Source: Isoetes taiwanensis | Lineage: Eukaryota; Streptophyta; Lycopodiopsida; Isoetales; Isoetaceae | Direction of reading: 5' to 3' | Assembly (NCBI GenBank): GCA_021234155.1 | Contig: JAJEKV010000014.1 | Coordinates: 8,079,563 to 8,143,562, forward strand | Length of the DNA: 64,000 nt | Shown: piece by piece, positions 1 to 10,932 of the stretch | Layout: every line of letters begins with the position of its first letter | How positions within the stretch are numbered: the stretch's first letter is position 1 | The notes under the pieces: generated by a model | Told to the model about the DNA's origin: nothing | What the model saw: only the letters and a program-made list of their open reading frames with translations | The model's database searches: none | Program-made: the position numbers and the translations under genes

Positions 1-378
1 AAGGCTAGAACAAGAGCAAATTTCACTTCTAGGGTAGCATCCTCATGTGTGTGACTTCAAACTTCTCAAGCAAGCTTCATAAGGTTTGAGCTTTGGTAAA
101 ATGTCTTGTGCCTCCTTGATAAACTTGCTATAGCCTTTGCCTGGTCTTCAAATCAAAGGAAAATGTTAAACTAATAGGAATGTGTCTAGAAAGGTGTTTT
201 ACCTCAAGGAAAAGACTAGGCCATAATAGGAGATCCCAAATGTCTTCCAATCTTGGTCAAATGTCTTCCAAACTCTGATGGGATCACAATAGCCTGGAAC
301 TTTTCCTTGAAGGAAATATAAATGAAACAAAGGTTTTGATACATAGATCTTTGGTCTATGTTGCCAAAATGGGCAACA
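1..378 (-). repeat. Gypsy 3' LTR (5'-most 378 bp only)
   Basis: This segment matches 8445-8822 almost base for base and ends in GGGCAACA, which on the minus strand is the TGTTGCCC start of the LTR. The remaining 2.1 kb of this LTR should lie left of the window. The only differences seen are near 317, 349-351 and in the A run near 367. Confidence 0.93.
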
Positions 379-390
379 TCTCCTCAAAGG
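379..390 (-). other. Polypurine tract of the gypsy element
   Basis: On the minus strand the bases just before the 3' LTR read TTTGAGGAGA, a purine-rich run in the position expected for plus-strand DNA priming. Confidence 0.65.
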
Positions 391-1009
391 AAAGAATAGG
401 CTGGTCCCCTCAGCCTAACAAATGTAAATTTAGACCGAGGAACTTCGGATCTTTGGTGCAAGTGATGAGTGATGTAGAATGATGAAAGAGAGTGGCAATG
501 AGTATGAGATGAACTCGTTATGATGGAAATGTGGTGCGAGCATTGTAGGGAATAAGAATAAAGGAATGGAAGGCTGAAATGGTATGAAGGGCAACCGATA
601 GGCAGATGGAAATGGAAGAGAAAAGAATGAACTGCATATATGACGGTAAATCAAAGTTAGCATGAGTGCTAAACGAGATGTGGAAAAGTATATATGGATA
701 GCACTCTAGAACTCCAATGGAGAAGCAAGGTCTCATGAAGAATAAGCCAAGATGAAAAAGCGGATGAAATGTTTTGACAAATGGCCCTCGTCATGACAAC
801 ATAGAACTCATTAATAGGTAATAATCAAAGTCTTTATCCCTTGTGGCCACATTCCTGCAGACTAAACGAGAAAACACCATATTAAACCTCAAAGGAAATA
901 TGCTAGTCGAGGAAGAAATATTAAAACCTCAACTTTGAAATTATAAAACTAACCTATTCTAAGCTAGAACAAATGCTTATATAGAAGTGAAGAGGCTCAA
1001 GCGGGCATC

Positions 1010-2165
1010 TTTGAGGCCAATATCTTTAAGGTGTTGAATATTAATGGGATTTGGCGGCTCTAATCTCGTACCAAGATCGCCAACCTATAAGATGAGCAAC
1101 AAAGCATCTCCTAGAATCGATGAGGGCCTTCCTGTGGGTTTTCAAACTTTGAAAGCTTTCCTTCACCTGCAACATTCCACTTTAAAACTAATTCCATAGG
1201 TGCAAACTTGTCCTGTAGTTTGTGAGCGACCTTGAAAGTTCTTTGCACTCTTAGCCTTCTTCAAACAAATTGTAATTCTCTGCAACAAACCTTTCTTCAT
1301 CTAATTTTAATGAGAACTTCATACCTGTGCTTCAAGGCTTTGAAAACTCCAACTCAAGCTTGAGTGCCATCCTTAGAGAAGGTATCTCTAACTCGATTTG
1401 GAATAATGACTTCTCATATACTAAACCGAAAGGTGAGGCATTAGTAAGCTGCTTTAGAAGTAATTCTATGAGCCCAAAGAGCATCATATAATTTCAAGTG
1501 CCAATCCCTTTGGTTTTGGCAAACTGCTTTCTGCAAAATACCCTTAAGCACTTTGTTAGTAGACTCGACTTGGCCATTTCCTTGAGGATAATAGGGTGAG
1601 CTTTTCACATGCTTGATCTTGAGGCTTGAAACAAGGAAATTAATAACTTCATTAATAAAAGTAGAGCCTCTATCAGTCAAAATTTTAAAAGGAATGCCAA
1701 ACCTAGAGCAAATATTCTCATGCAAAAATCTAGCAGTAGTATGGGCATTTGCTTTCCTTAAAGGTCTTTGCCGACCACTTAGTGAACAGATCTGTAGCCA
1801 CAACAATGTATTCATCTTTGGGCTGAGGATGGGGGATTGATAGGGCCAACATAGTCCAATCCCCAAACTTGAAATGGACCGGGGAGACAACTCTGTAAGA
1901 GGAGCAGGATGCAAGATTCTTTTGCCAAAGATCGGCATTGATGACAAGTCTTTATAATATCATAACAATCTTTAAATAAATGAGGCCGAAATAACTGGAC
2001 CTCAATATTTTCTTGGCGGTTGTGTTCTGCTGCAAAATGACCACCACAAACACTTTTGTGATTTTCAGCAAGTACCGGGCAGACTTCATCTTCATCAACA
2101 CATCTTAAGAGTACACCATCCCTATTTACCTTGCACAAGATGTCACCAACCAAGGAGTAAGTCAA
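1010..2165 (-). pseudogene. Gypsy integrase, frame-broken
   Basis: The region encodes the H2C2 zinc-binding segment (HKSVCGGHFAAEH then CHQCRSLAKES, about 1990-2090), the start of the catalytic core with LDYVGPI (near 1850), then TDRGSTF and PQGNGQVESTNK (about 1560-1680), which supply the second Asp and the Glu of the DDE triad. A C-terminal part resembling the usual integrase tail continues to about 1010 but contains stops. The frame changes near 1830-1950, so no full-length integrase can be made from this copy. In an active element the protein would join reverse-transcribed DNA to the chromosome in the nucleus. It follows the reverse transcriptase/RNase H region, the usual gypsy order. Confidence 0.85.
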
Positions 2166-2323
2166 ACATTTTAACTTAAACTTGTAAGCTTGGCTTTTTG
2201 AAAATCAGAAGGTATCTCCCCGATCATGAAGGAACCTCCTAATAGGTTGTTGCCAACCTTGAGCTGGTATAGTTGACAAGTCCTATTCATTTACAACAAG
2301 GTTAGTCATTTCTTCTTCTTGTA

Positions 2324-3559
2324 TCAACTCCTCATGTTCAAAGTAGGTGAAAGCAGCAAGTATAAACTCGGGTTGTTCAATACATGAATAACCTTTACCT
2401 TTAAATCATAAGATTGAAGCCTACAAGCCCACCTATGAAGTTTAGGTTTTTCTAATTTCTTACCATACAAAAAAGGGCATGGGGTTCTCTTTGGCTGCAT
2501 GTAGATAGTGGCTTGGGATTTTTGTAAAGATGACCCTGTCTCTCGATCAAAAAGATGAGAGCAAAGAGCACTCCTTTCTATCTTAGCATACTTCTCTTCA
2601 GTTTGAGACCATTGTTTGCTTGCAAAAGCAATAGGGTGTCTATCCTGCAAAATGGCAACTCCAGCAGCCTTTTTAGTGATAGTTATGTAAACTTTAAATG
2701 GTAATGAAAGGTCTGGAGTTTTTAAAAGTGTAGAATGGCAAATAGCCTCTATGATCCGCAAAAAGCTTTTTCACACTCATCAGTCCAAACAACAGGCCTA
2801 TATTTACTTTCTCTTTTACTAACTTGGCCTACTCTAGTCAACTTAGAGATAGGACTAATAAGGTGAGAGAAATTAGGCACATACACTCTTAAGAAAGAGG
2901 TCATTCCCATAAATCCCTTGACTTCTTTAATTGTCCACGGGTGTTTGAAGCTTTTTAAAGCTATGATCTTCTCTTCACTACTTGAAGGCCTTTAGCAGAA
3001 ACCTCATGGCCTAAGAGCTGGCCTTTGGATGCCAAAAAGATGCACTTCTTTGGGTTTAGATTAACTCCGGTTTTGTGCGCAGACAATGTAAATATCCTTG
3101 TTAGCTCAAATATGATCACTTGTACCAGTACCTAAGCATAAATCATCAAGATAAACTCTGAATTGCTCGGGAGTCATGTTTGCAAAGACAAGTATCCATA
3201 GCTCTCGAAATGTAGCAGGGCATTCATTAAGCCAAAAGGCATCCTTTTCATTGCATAAGTTCCCCATGGAGTAATGAAGGATGTCTTTGGCTGATCTTCC
3301 TTTTGATGCTAATCTGATTAAAACCAGAGAAACCATCCAAAATGAGTACATAGACTTGCCACCCATCTTGCATAAAGTATTTCTTCCAAAAAGGCAAAGG
3401 GTAACAATCTTTGACGGTAGCTTTATTTAGATCTCTATAATCCACACATATTCTTAGAGAACCATTCTTTTTTAGAACTGGAACAATACAACAAGAAACC
3501 CAAGAAGGGTTCACAATGTCAACTATCAAACCCGACTCCTCGCATTTTGAATAATTCAC
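2324..3559 (-). pseudogene. Gypsy reverse transcriptase and RNase H, frame-broken
   Basis: Reverse-transcriptase blocks are visible in order: LRICVDYRDLNKATVKD with PLPF (about 3395-3470), LDGFSGFNQI (about 3320), and the catalytic FRVYLDDLCLG (about 3130-3165), the YLDD form of the YxDD box. The standard gypsy RNase H follows at 2324-2761, with AAGVAILQDRHPIAFASKQ and KYAKIERSAL. The coding is split over several frames and the stretch around 2770-3100 has no long open frame, so this copy is inactive. The enzyme would make DNA from the element RNA. The second, divergent RNase H lies upstream at 3586-4353 rather than here. Confidence 0.87.
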
Positions 3560-3585
3560 GCTTGATAAGATCTAAAAGTGAGGAA

Positions 3586-4353
3586 TTAATTCTTCTCAAT
3601 CTCGCATGACAGTTTAGTATCTTCACGAACTTTTATCTCAAACTCACAAATGCTCCTATCAACCCCTTTCAATTCTGAATATTCCCATGCAAAAACATCC
3701 ACCCAATCTTCAAAGTACTTAATCATTTTACCTTTGCAATCTTCATCATATAGATCTCCCATTTGCAAAGTCCTGGACATACCTCCTTTGTGCACTTCAA
3801 GTTCTTTGTGTGATTCCTCTTGTGCTAGGTTGATGGTCAAGATAGGATGAAACTGAGAGAGTTCATCTTCATCTAGGACATCTTCCTTGATAGCTCCCTT
3901 AGAGAGATGCTCTAAGAGTGTTTTCCTGCACAAAGAATCAGCCTCAAAGTTTTTAGACCTTGGAATATGATAAATTTCCCAATGATAAAAAAAAGTTAGC
4001 AATTCTCGAGCTTGTGTGTTCAGATCCTCCATATCTTGATGTTTTGTTTGGTATTCTCCCAAAATCTGTTTGCAAACAAGTTGTGAGTCTCCATAGATAA
4101 CAATATGGGAAATATTCATGAACCTTGCTTCCTCAGAGGGGCCTGCAATGAGGGCCCTATATTCTGCTGCATTAGAAGAAATATTAGGATGAATTCTCCC
4201 TATCTTAGTCATCAGCTTTAAGATCTGTGATCCTTGAATAGCGGCGGAAGAAGCAATCCCTAATTTCTTAGACATACCTCCATCAAACCAAAGGTAGGCC
4301 TTGTTTTCTTTTGGATCGGGGAACTCTACATGAGCAAAGTTGATAACTCGCAT
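3586..4353 (-). CDS. Additional RNase H domain of gypsy pol (open segment)
   Basis: An open 255-residue stretch carries a plant/archaeal-type RNase H. The acidic residues sit in YLWFDGGMSKK (about residues 20-30), NAAEYRALIAG (about 60-70) and IYGDSQLVCKQI (about 85-97), and the R-x-x-N-F-E-A-D segment is near 135. It is followed by WVDVFAWEYSELKG, the conserved motif that normally precedes gypsy reverse transcriptase. The order here is therefore protease, this RNase H, then reverse transcriptase. In the Tat elements I remember, the extra RNase H lies after the ordinary RNase H, so this placement is notable. It overlaps the upstream protease frame by about 70 bases, and the junction with the reverse transcriptase is frame-broken. 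It is a polyprotein segment, not a stand-alone gene. Confidence 0.82.
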   Translation of the reverse strand: MRVINFAHVEFPDPKENKAYLWFDGGMSKKLGIASSAAIQGSQILKLMTKIGRIHPNISSNAAEYRALIAGPSEEARFMNISHIVIYGDSQLVCKQILGEYQTKHQDMEDLNTQARELLTFFYHWEIYHIPRSKNFEADSLCRKTLLEHLSKGAIKEDVLDEDELSQFHPILTINLAQEESHKELEVHKGGMSRTLQMGDLYDEDCKGKMIKYFEDWVDVFAWEYSELKGVDRSICEFEIKVREDTKLSCEIEKN

Positions 4354-4953
4354 TTATATCAACATCTAGACCTAAACTGTAAACTCCTAACTCTTCTTCC
4401 TGCAAAATATCCACATCTATGAATCTAATGTTAGCAGAAGGGTCAGTTTGGTTTACCAGTTTAATGGAAGTTGCTCCATTTGAAATAGTGCAAATACCTT
4501 CGGACCATATAGGCCTAGCATCTACTGTTTTCATCCACCTTCTTCCCAGTAATAAATCATAAATGTTAGCATGATTAACATTCTCAAAGTCAACAACCAC
4601 AAATGTAGCTAAGACAATGATTCCCCACAGATAATCGGACACATTTCTCACCACTCCCTTTGGTACTACCTTAGCATTGGAAAAGGATTTTAGAACAATA
4701 GAAGTGTTGTCTTCTACTTTGAGATTCAAAGTGTTTTCATAACATGATAAGGCATGACATTTAGGGAGGAACCTCCATCCAACAAAACCTTATCTAAATG
4801 GGAGGTACCTATAGTAGCACTACAAATAAAAGCACCCGGATCTTGGTGTGCTGCTCGGGTAAGGCTACTGTAAATGTTGTTGCAAGTTTTCGCAGCAATT
4901 TCTTCAACATTTTGGGTATTCTTGATGAGCTTTTCCCCTGTATGATGGTGCAA
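4283..4953 (-). pseudogene. Gypsy aspartic protease region, frame-broken
   Basis: The protease active-site motif appears as KVLLDGGSSLNVMP (near 4770), with Asp followed by Gly-Gly rather than the usual T/S-G. The next frame continues with VVVDFENVNHANIYDLLLGRRWM (about 4530-4620), the second conserved block typical of retrotransposon proteases. The switch of frame near 4727 shows a one-base shift. The protease would cleave the gag-pol polyprotein. It lies between gag and the extra RNase H. Confidence 0.78.
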
Positions 4954-5061
4954 TCCTTAATAAAGTTAGTAAGTCTACAAGAACCTTGGAGTTTTTCATA
5001 AGCAATTCAAATTCATCAATCTTTAATCTTTTGCATTTTATACCTTTGAACAGGGGAGGAG

Positions 5062-5602
5062 CTATATATCCCGAGGATTTGGCTGAAATGTTACCTTAGG
5101 AGCTACACTTGGTGGGACAGAACTTGCAGATGTACCTGAATGGAGCCTAGCACGTGTTTGCACAACCATAACATCTTGTTCTTCTTGTTCTTCTGCACAA
5201 GTCTCAATAAAACTAATATTGGACACCTGTTTACCTTTTTCTTGCTTTGCAAGGTAATTCTTGACAACTGAGAACTTCTCTTCATGACCTATCTCTTTGC
5301 AAAAAGAACAAACAGACATTCTCTACCAAAATGGCCCCTTTGTGGCATTTAGGACAAGATCTTGCAAAGCAATTTTCAGCCCTATGATAGGGTTTACCAC
5401 AGTTTGTGCATTCAGGTATGGTAGAGCTAGAAGAAGGAGCATTATTACTATTTTTTAACTCCATGAGTTGTTTGGTAACTTCTAAGAGAGCTTCAGATAC
5501 CTTACTTATCTCAGATTTCATTTCAAAACCCGAGGGTCTAGCTCTTCGACTTTTGGCTTCTTCTTTTCCTTCTAAACCGCATACAGGGGCAAAGATTAGC
5601 AT
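5062..5602 (-). pseudogene. Gypsy gag C-terminal part with zinc knuckle
   Basis: The sequence CTNCGKPYHRAENC (about 5370-5410) is a CX2CX4HX4C nucleocapsid zinc knuckle. It is followed by a second Cys pair in CPKCHKG and, in another frame, SVCSFCKEIGHEE. Such knuckles bind the element RNA during particle assembly. Two frames are needed to read through 5282-5319, so the frame is broken. A hydrophilic linker follows towards the protease. Confidence 0.75.
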
Positions 5603-5885
5603 AGTGTGACTCGTGGCTCAAGATCATGATGAGGAGGGTAGAATGGATCTCGATTTCATCATCATCGCGATAGCTTAGCATTTCTACTAAATCTACAAAC
5701 CTTTACAAATGTCTTATGGATTGAATCTAGCTCACCAAACTTTTGAAGTTTTAATAACTTTCTATAAATCTTAGGCCCGGACATCGGACCTCGATAAAGG
5801 AAGCAACCAGATGCAAAGTTGGGTGGGAAACATGGTTCCTATTACACACCAAGCAAATAAGAGTTAAATCTTTCCACATCTTGTT

Positions 5886-6338
5886 TCACACTTTCACCAG
5901 ATTTAATAGAAAAGGAATTGAGCTCAAAAACAAGGTCCGGGGTGAAGTAGTCTTACCAAACCTTGACAGAAACCTTTGTTCCAATTCATCCCACTTAGTA
6001 CCTATCGACAGGTTCAAATCCAACCAGGATCCGGCCTCATCACCTTTCATGCATTTGATAAACTCAAAGAAACCCGTACCTTTCTTCTTTCCATGCTCCT
6101 CATAATATTCTTCAAAATTCTTCAAGAAATGGTTAGCATTCATGGAAGAATCATAACAAGGGGAAGAAATGTATAGTGAGCTCAAATTGGTAAGGAGCTT
6201 GTGGAGGAAAAGGCAAAGCGTAAACATTTGTAACATTTTGTCGTGGAACTGGTAGCCACTTTCATGCTTAACCCTATTAGATCTGGTTGACTGTTACCTC
6301 GGGTTGCTCAAGAGCTCAGCAGTCTTTCTTGGTGCCAT
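5886..6338 (-). pseudogene. Gypsy gag N-terminal part
   Basis: The likely gag start codon is at 6338 (MAPRKTAELLSNPR) but reaches a stop after 14 codons. Downstream, 5886-6236 encodes a typical retrotransposon gag capsid segment with FIKCMKGDEAGSWLDLNL and TKWDELEQRFLSRFGK (about 5945-6050). Gag forms the particle around the element RNA. The early stop and later frame changes make this copy defective. The start lies about 43 bases inside the 5' LTR edge, so the leader is short. Confidence 0.75.
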
Positions 6339-6359
6339 GGAGTTCAACTTTCGGTGAAA

Positions 6360-6377
6360 ATCTCGGTAGGACCTCCA
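6360..6377 (-). other. Putative primer-binding site of the gypsy element
   Basis: On the minus strand, three bases inside the 5' LTR, the sequence reads TGGAGGTCCTACCGAGAT. It starts with the TGG expected opposite a tRNA CCA end and is in the right place. I cannot name the tRNA. Confidence 0.5.
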
Positions 6378-6380
6378 AAA

Positions 6381-8822
6381 TGTTAGCCTAAAACCTGGAA
6401 TTTTAGTCTAACCTCAAGGAAGCTCAAACAAAATGGTTAGGACCTCCAGATCACTTAGGGTGATCAATCCTTGACATATGAGGTGAGAAAAGTCATTTTG
6501 GAATATTGGTTTTTCCAAAATCACTAAAGTCCCTGAAACTGAAAAAACTGTCAGAGCAAAAATGGCCTTGCAGACACACCTTGTGAGATTTTTGAGATGT
6601 GATTGGTGGTATAGATGATCAACAAGCAAAGGAAACTGGGGTGGAGATTTGACTTGATTTGAATAGGGAAGGTTGAGAAAATGTAGGTCAAAGTCGGGTC
6701 AAAAAGTTGGCAATGCAAAAACAGAGAGCCAAAATTTTTGCAGATGGAGTTTGATAAGGAATCTTGAGTTGGGATGCGTGCGGGGCAACTTCAAAATAAC
6801 CCCTAGATCATGTGCATAGGGTTTAAATAGCAAAAAAGAGTTTTAGTTTCTCTGTAAGTAGCCGAGGCCTCAGGAAAAGAACAAACTCTGTGACAGTTAT
6901 GGAAAAAGGTCTTTTTATGTGTTTTCTTTGAATGTGTAGGTCTCTAAGGTTTTTATGAAGATGAAATGCAACTATCTGAAAAGAATATAGCTTGGAATAA
7001 ATATTTTGGGTTTTGTTTTTAGTTTTTTAGCTTTAAAAGCACAATGCAGGATTACAAAAGATGAATATGACAACAACTTTCCAGGCAAAGACTATGCATT
7101 ATAGAAATGTAACACAAGAAATTTGATAGTGTTAGCAAGGCATTACCAAATTCAAACATATAATAGTGTTTGAAAGTAAAATCCAGGTCTGTCTGAGCCT
7201 TTAGTGAATCTCAGAACTACCAATGAAGGCCGAATGAAATGATTTTTTGAGTTGTAGTTGAAGTGCCTCAGCTGTCGAACAAGTCACACCGGGACAGATC
7301 TTCAATCACGAGCAGAGCAGAGCAAATTTCGAATAGAGCAGAGCAAAATAATATCAGAATATCAAAATGCGCCAAGATCACAGAGGTCTATCTCTGAGGG
7401 GACGTGCTGATTTGATCTGTTTTCTTGGCTTAAGAACTGTTCTTCCCAAAAGCTAGCTCGGTTGAGTGATTTGAGGCCCAAATTGAGCAATTTCTATCGA
7501 ATCAAGTGCCACAAAGGATCCCCATGGTTTCGAAAAAGGTTTAGGAGCTAATTTCGGGCGAAAATTGGCGGGATTCAATCAAATTTAGGCACGAATTGGC
7601 CGGATTTAGTAGGTTCCCCTATTTCTTAGGGTTCATCAAAAATTCTTAAGGGTGATATATCCCACAGGCCGAAGTGGTTCTGAAGGCTCCTGTATATAAG
7701 GAATAATGCGGGCCCACTATTAAATTTGCGTGCCACGCAGAGGGGACACCCAGCCGTTAATCCGCCCCCCGCCTGGCCGCCACGTGGAAAAATGGGGGTG
7801 ACTGGAACTATGCGTAAATAGATAGGGTAGATAGGCTAGAATAGGTTTTTTTTATTTTTGGGCACGCATCCCAAGAATCCAATTTTTGAAGGTCTTCCCA
7901 AGGGTTTTTTTTTGAATTTTAAAAGACCAAGTTAGCTCTTTTTTTCCAAGCTTTCCATCTAGAGGGTTTTTAGGTCAAACTGAAACATTTGAATTTTGGT
8001 CCCTTTTGACCCATGGTCAATGAATATTGCAACATAGGGATGGTGAAAAAGTCATAGGAAAAAGATGGGAAAAGGGTGTAAATAGGCTATACTAGGGTTT
8101 AGGAAGATGAAATGAGAATGAAAAAAAAAGCTTTCTTGCCTTTGAAGGTTTTCAAGATCACTAGGGGACAATTCTCAAATGAAGGTGAGATCAATAAAAA
8201 ATAAGTAGTAGAATGATGAGAAAAGGTCTCAAAAGTGGAAACAATGGTGAAGGAAAAGTTTTGAAGGCTCTTGGGATATAGAAAGGGGAATGTAAGATGA
8301 ATGGAATGAAGAAGAGATGGGTACCTCTGTAGCACTTGATCTTATCTCAAATTGTTTCTAGGGCTCAATTCATACCTCCTAGTGAAGATAGATTTGCTCA
8401 AAGCCTAAGGTCTTCCAAACTTTTATAAGGGTCTTCCAAACTTCAAGGCTAGAACAAGAGCAAATTTCACTTCTAGGGTAGCATCCTCATGTGTGTGACT
8501 TCAAACTTCTCAAGCAAGCTTCATAAGGTTTGAGCTTTGGTAAAATGTCTTGTGCCTCCTTGATAAACTTGCTATAGCCTTTGCCTGGTCTTCAAATCAA
8601 AGGAAAATGTTAAACTAATAGGAATGTGTCTAGAAAGGTGTTTTACCTCAAGGAAAAGACTAGGCCATAATAGGAGATCCCAAATGTCTTCCAATCTTGG
8701 TCAAATGTCTTCCAAACTCTGATGGGATCACAATAGCCTGGAACTTTTCCTTGAAAGAAATATAAATGAAACAAAGGTTTTGATACATAGATGCTGGTCT
8801 ATGTTGCCAAAAATGGGCAACA
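6381..8822 (-). repeat. Gypsy 5' LTR, about 2.44 kb
   Basis: The LTR is bounded by TGTTAGCC at 6381 and GGGCAACA at 8822, which on the minus strand give TG...CA ends with a short inverted repeat. The left edge is set by the primer site and the right edge by identity with bases 1-378. It carries no convincing protein-coding frame. Confidence 0.88.
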
Positions 8823-8868
8823 GCATGTGGTGAATCATGTGGTGAATCATGTGGTGAATCATAGGTGG
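8823..8868 (+). repeat. GTGGTGAATCAT tandem repeat
   Basis: Three copies of the 12-bp unit GTGGTGAATCAT stand directly beside the gypsy LTR. The same motif returns at 9425-9510. They are candidate subterminal motifs of the element to the right. Confidence 0.8.
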
Positions 8869-9440
8869 CATGTTGGAGCCTACGTGGCATGTTGGAGCCT
8901 AGGTGGCATGTTTGAGCCACCTTGGCATGTTGGAGCCTAGGTGGCATATTTGAGCCACCTTGGCATGCTTGAGCCTAGGTGGCACGTTGGAGCCAACTTG
9001 GCATGTTGGAGCTCACGTGGTACGCTTGAGCCTAGGTGGCATGTTGGAGCCTAGGTGGCATGCTAGGTGGCATGTTGGAGCCCACGTGGCATGTTGGAGC
9101 CTAGGTGGCACGTTGGAGCTTAGGTGGCATGCTAGAGCTCACGAGGCATGTTGGAGCCTAGTTGGCATGTTGGAGCCTACGTGGCATGTTGAAGCCTTGG
9201 TGGCATGTTGGAGCCTAGGTGGCATATTTGAGCCACCTTGGCATGCTTGAGCCTAGGTGGCACGTTGGAGCCAACTTGGCATGTTGGAGCTCACGTGGTA
9301 CGCTTGAGCCCAGGTGGCATGTTGGAGCCTAGGTGGCATGCTACGTGGCATGTTGGAGCGTAGGTGGCATGTTGGAGCCTAGGTGGCATGTTTGAGCCAC
9401 CTTGGCATGTTGGAGCCTTGGTGGCATGTGGTGAATCATG
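8868..9440 (+). repeat. 19-bp minisatellite (about 30 copies)
   Basis: The unit is close to GGTGGCATGTTGGAGCCTA with point variants. A higher-order repeat is also visible: 8929-9062 and 9211-9343 are nearly identical, a spacing of about 282 bp. Three units equal 57 bases, so one frame stays open through much of the array and gives a repetitive Trp/Cys-rich peptide. I regard that as an effect of the repeat, not a gene. Confidence 0.9.
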
Positions 9441-9726
9441 TGGTGAATACTGTGGTTATACTGTGGTGATGCAAATGGTACATATGGTGAATCATGTGGT
9501 GACATGTGGTGGGTGGCTCGGATCCCGAGGTGTGCAATCGTATGCATGCAAACGTCCCTTTCCTCTTCTGCCTCATTCCCAAAATCGTATGCATGCCTAC
9601 GATTTGCATCCCTTTTATTCCCAAAATTCTGCCCTGCAGCTTCATTCCGTCCATTCCGTCCCCATCGTCTATTCCGCCATCTCCTTCACTCCTTCCCCCC
9701 TTCCGTCCATCTCCTTCACTTCCGCC

Positions 9727-10053
9727 ATGGCCAAGTTCAAGACCACACTCCGCAGGAACACTATCCCGGCCATGGTGCCTGCTTCTCCGCCGCCAGCACG
9801 GTCCTCCTCTTCCTCCGGAGGATCCGTGTCTTCCTCCGGAGAATCCGTGTGTTCCTCCGGAGGCCACCCGGTTACAGTCAGGGTGAAGTTCACTCCACCA
9901 GAGGTGGAGAAGCTCATCATGGATCATCAGGCTGTCGCTTCGTTGTGGGTGATCGAGTGGGTGCATGAGGCTTACCTCGACGAGGTGCGACTCCTCGAAA
10001 TGAAGATGTATGCCATGGAGGACGACCTCCATATAGAGCTGAAGATGGCCTGA
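9727..10053 (+). CDS. Small Ser-rich hypothetical protein (108 aa)
   Basis: I do not recognise this protein. The chosen ATG lies in a strong context (CCGCCATGG) after a C/T-rich leader. Residues about 25-50 form a Ser/Gly/Pro tract with three near-repeats of SSSGGS/ESV type. The C-terminal half is charged and probably helical (VKFTPPEVEKLIMDHQ and further) and ends at a TGA at 10051. The frame is also open upstream to 9364 through the minisatellite, which I attribute to the repeat. Downstream, 10097-10215 holds two imperfect copies of a 60-bp AT-rich segment that could be a duplicated 3' untranslated region. It lies inside the candidate transposon. A chance frame cannot be excluded. Confidence 0.4.
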   Translation: MAKFKTTLRRNTIPAMVPASPPPARSSSSSGGSVSSSGESVCSSGGHPVTVRVKFTPPEVEKLIMDHQAVASLWVIEWVHEAYLDEVRLLEMKMYAMEDDLHIELKMA

Positions 10054-10096
10054 AGATCAAGCCTTGTTTTTTGTAATCCCTGGTTTCAATTTTTTT

Positions 10097-10215
10097 GGCA
10101 ATAGTCCTTGTGACTATTCTTTGTAAAGCTTTTTAATTAAATACAGAACTTGTTTTGCAATAGTCCTTGTGACTCCATTTTTTGTAAAGCTTTTTCATTA
10201 ATGACAGAACTCCTC
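10097..10215 (+). repeat. Two tandem copies of an about 58-bp AT-rich segment
   Basis: GCAATAGTCCTTGTGACT followed by TTTGTAAAGCTTTTT and TTAAT...ACAGAAC occurs twice in a row, and a third weak start (GTTGTGACTATTTTTTT) follows at about 10225. No function can be read from it. Confidence 0.75.
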
Positions 10216-10659
10216 TTCTCTACAGCTGTTGTGACTATTTTTTTTGCTTTAACTATTCTCTGAGTTTCCACTGTTCTTTCAGTTAGCTGAACTGTTCAGT
10301 TAGCTGAATTTTTTGTCATTAATTATAAAATGGTGCAGAATCTATGATCTGCACACTAACAAAATATGGTAACCAGCAGCAAATAGGAAAATATGAGATG
10401 GGTGGCTCGGGTTCAAAAGAAATAGAGTTCAAAAGAAACTGAAAAGAAAACCACAGAATTCCCTGAAGCAAAAGTTAGTGGCCTTGCAAGAATCTTTGCA
10501 CAAAGCAGAGCTTAATGAATTTTGGCCTCATATCAATTCAGGGACCTAATTTGGGATCCATATATTGCTGTCACCAAAATCAGTCAAGATACTATCAGGA
10601 ATCTGAGAGCCATTCCATTTTCTGACCGGGTCAAAAAATGGTCAATGCCCCTGGCTGAT

Positions 10660-10730
10660 TATGGTGAAATCTGTGGTGAAAGCGGTGGTGAAAAATGTGG
10701 CCATCACTGTGGTGAAGCTGTGGTGATGCA
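10660..10730 (+). repeat. GTGGTGAA motif cluster
   Basis: Six imperfect copies of (T)GTGGTGA occur here, ending in GTGGTGATGCAAA, which also occurs at 9461-9475. It is an internal cluster of the motif that marks the candidate transposon. Confidence 0.6.
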
Positions 10731-10932
10731 AACGTTGTTTTTATATTTCAAAATTCAAAGGGAGAAAAATACATATGGAAATCTACCATACCCAGTAGAA
10801 TAGTTCATACTTCTTATGAAATGAAGTATGCAGAAAAATCAGGGAAAACTATAACCCTGAGCTTCTAGTATTATCAAAATGCATTAGAGATATAATAATA
10901 GCTGTTTTGAAGAGGTTAATAATGACATACAG

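Larger units (their letters stand above)
1..8822 (-). mobile_element. Ty3/gypsy LTR retrotransposon, 3' LTR cut by window edge
   Basis: The element reads right to left: 5' LTR 6381-8822, primer-site region, gag, protease, RNase H, reverse transcriptase, second RNase H, integrase, polypurine tract at 379, then a 3' LTR that leaves the window. Bases 1-378 and 8445-8822 are both 378 long and differ by only about two substitutions and two small indels, so the insertion looks recent. The reading frames are nonetheless broken by frameshifts and stops. The LTR ends form TGTTGCC...GGCTAACA. Base composition is ordinary. The right-hand target site would be GCATG (8823-8827); its partner lies outside the window. 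The second RNase H suggests a Tat-like lineage, but the domain order differs from the one I recall for that group. Confidence 0.93.

Noticed and set aside
8960-9250. Plus-strand open frame of 96 codons rich in Trp, His and Cys
   Set aside because: It is produced by the 19-bp minisatellite, whose triple unit is a multiple of three. No independent coding sign.
9436-10032. Gly/His-rich minus-strand frame of 198 codons
   Set aside because: It is the shadow of the plus-strand Ser-rich frame and the GTGGTGA repeats, and its composition follows the repeats.
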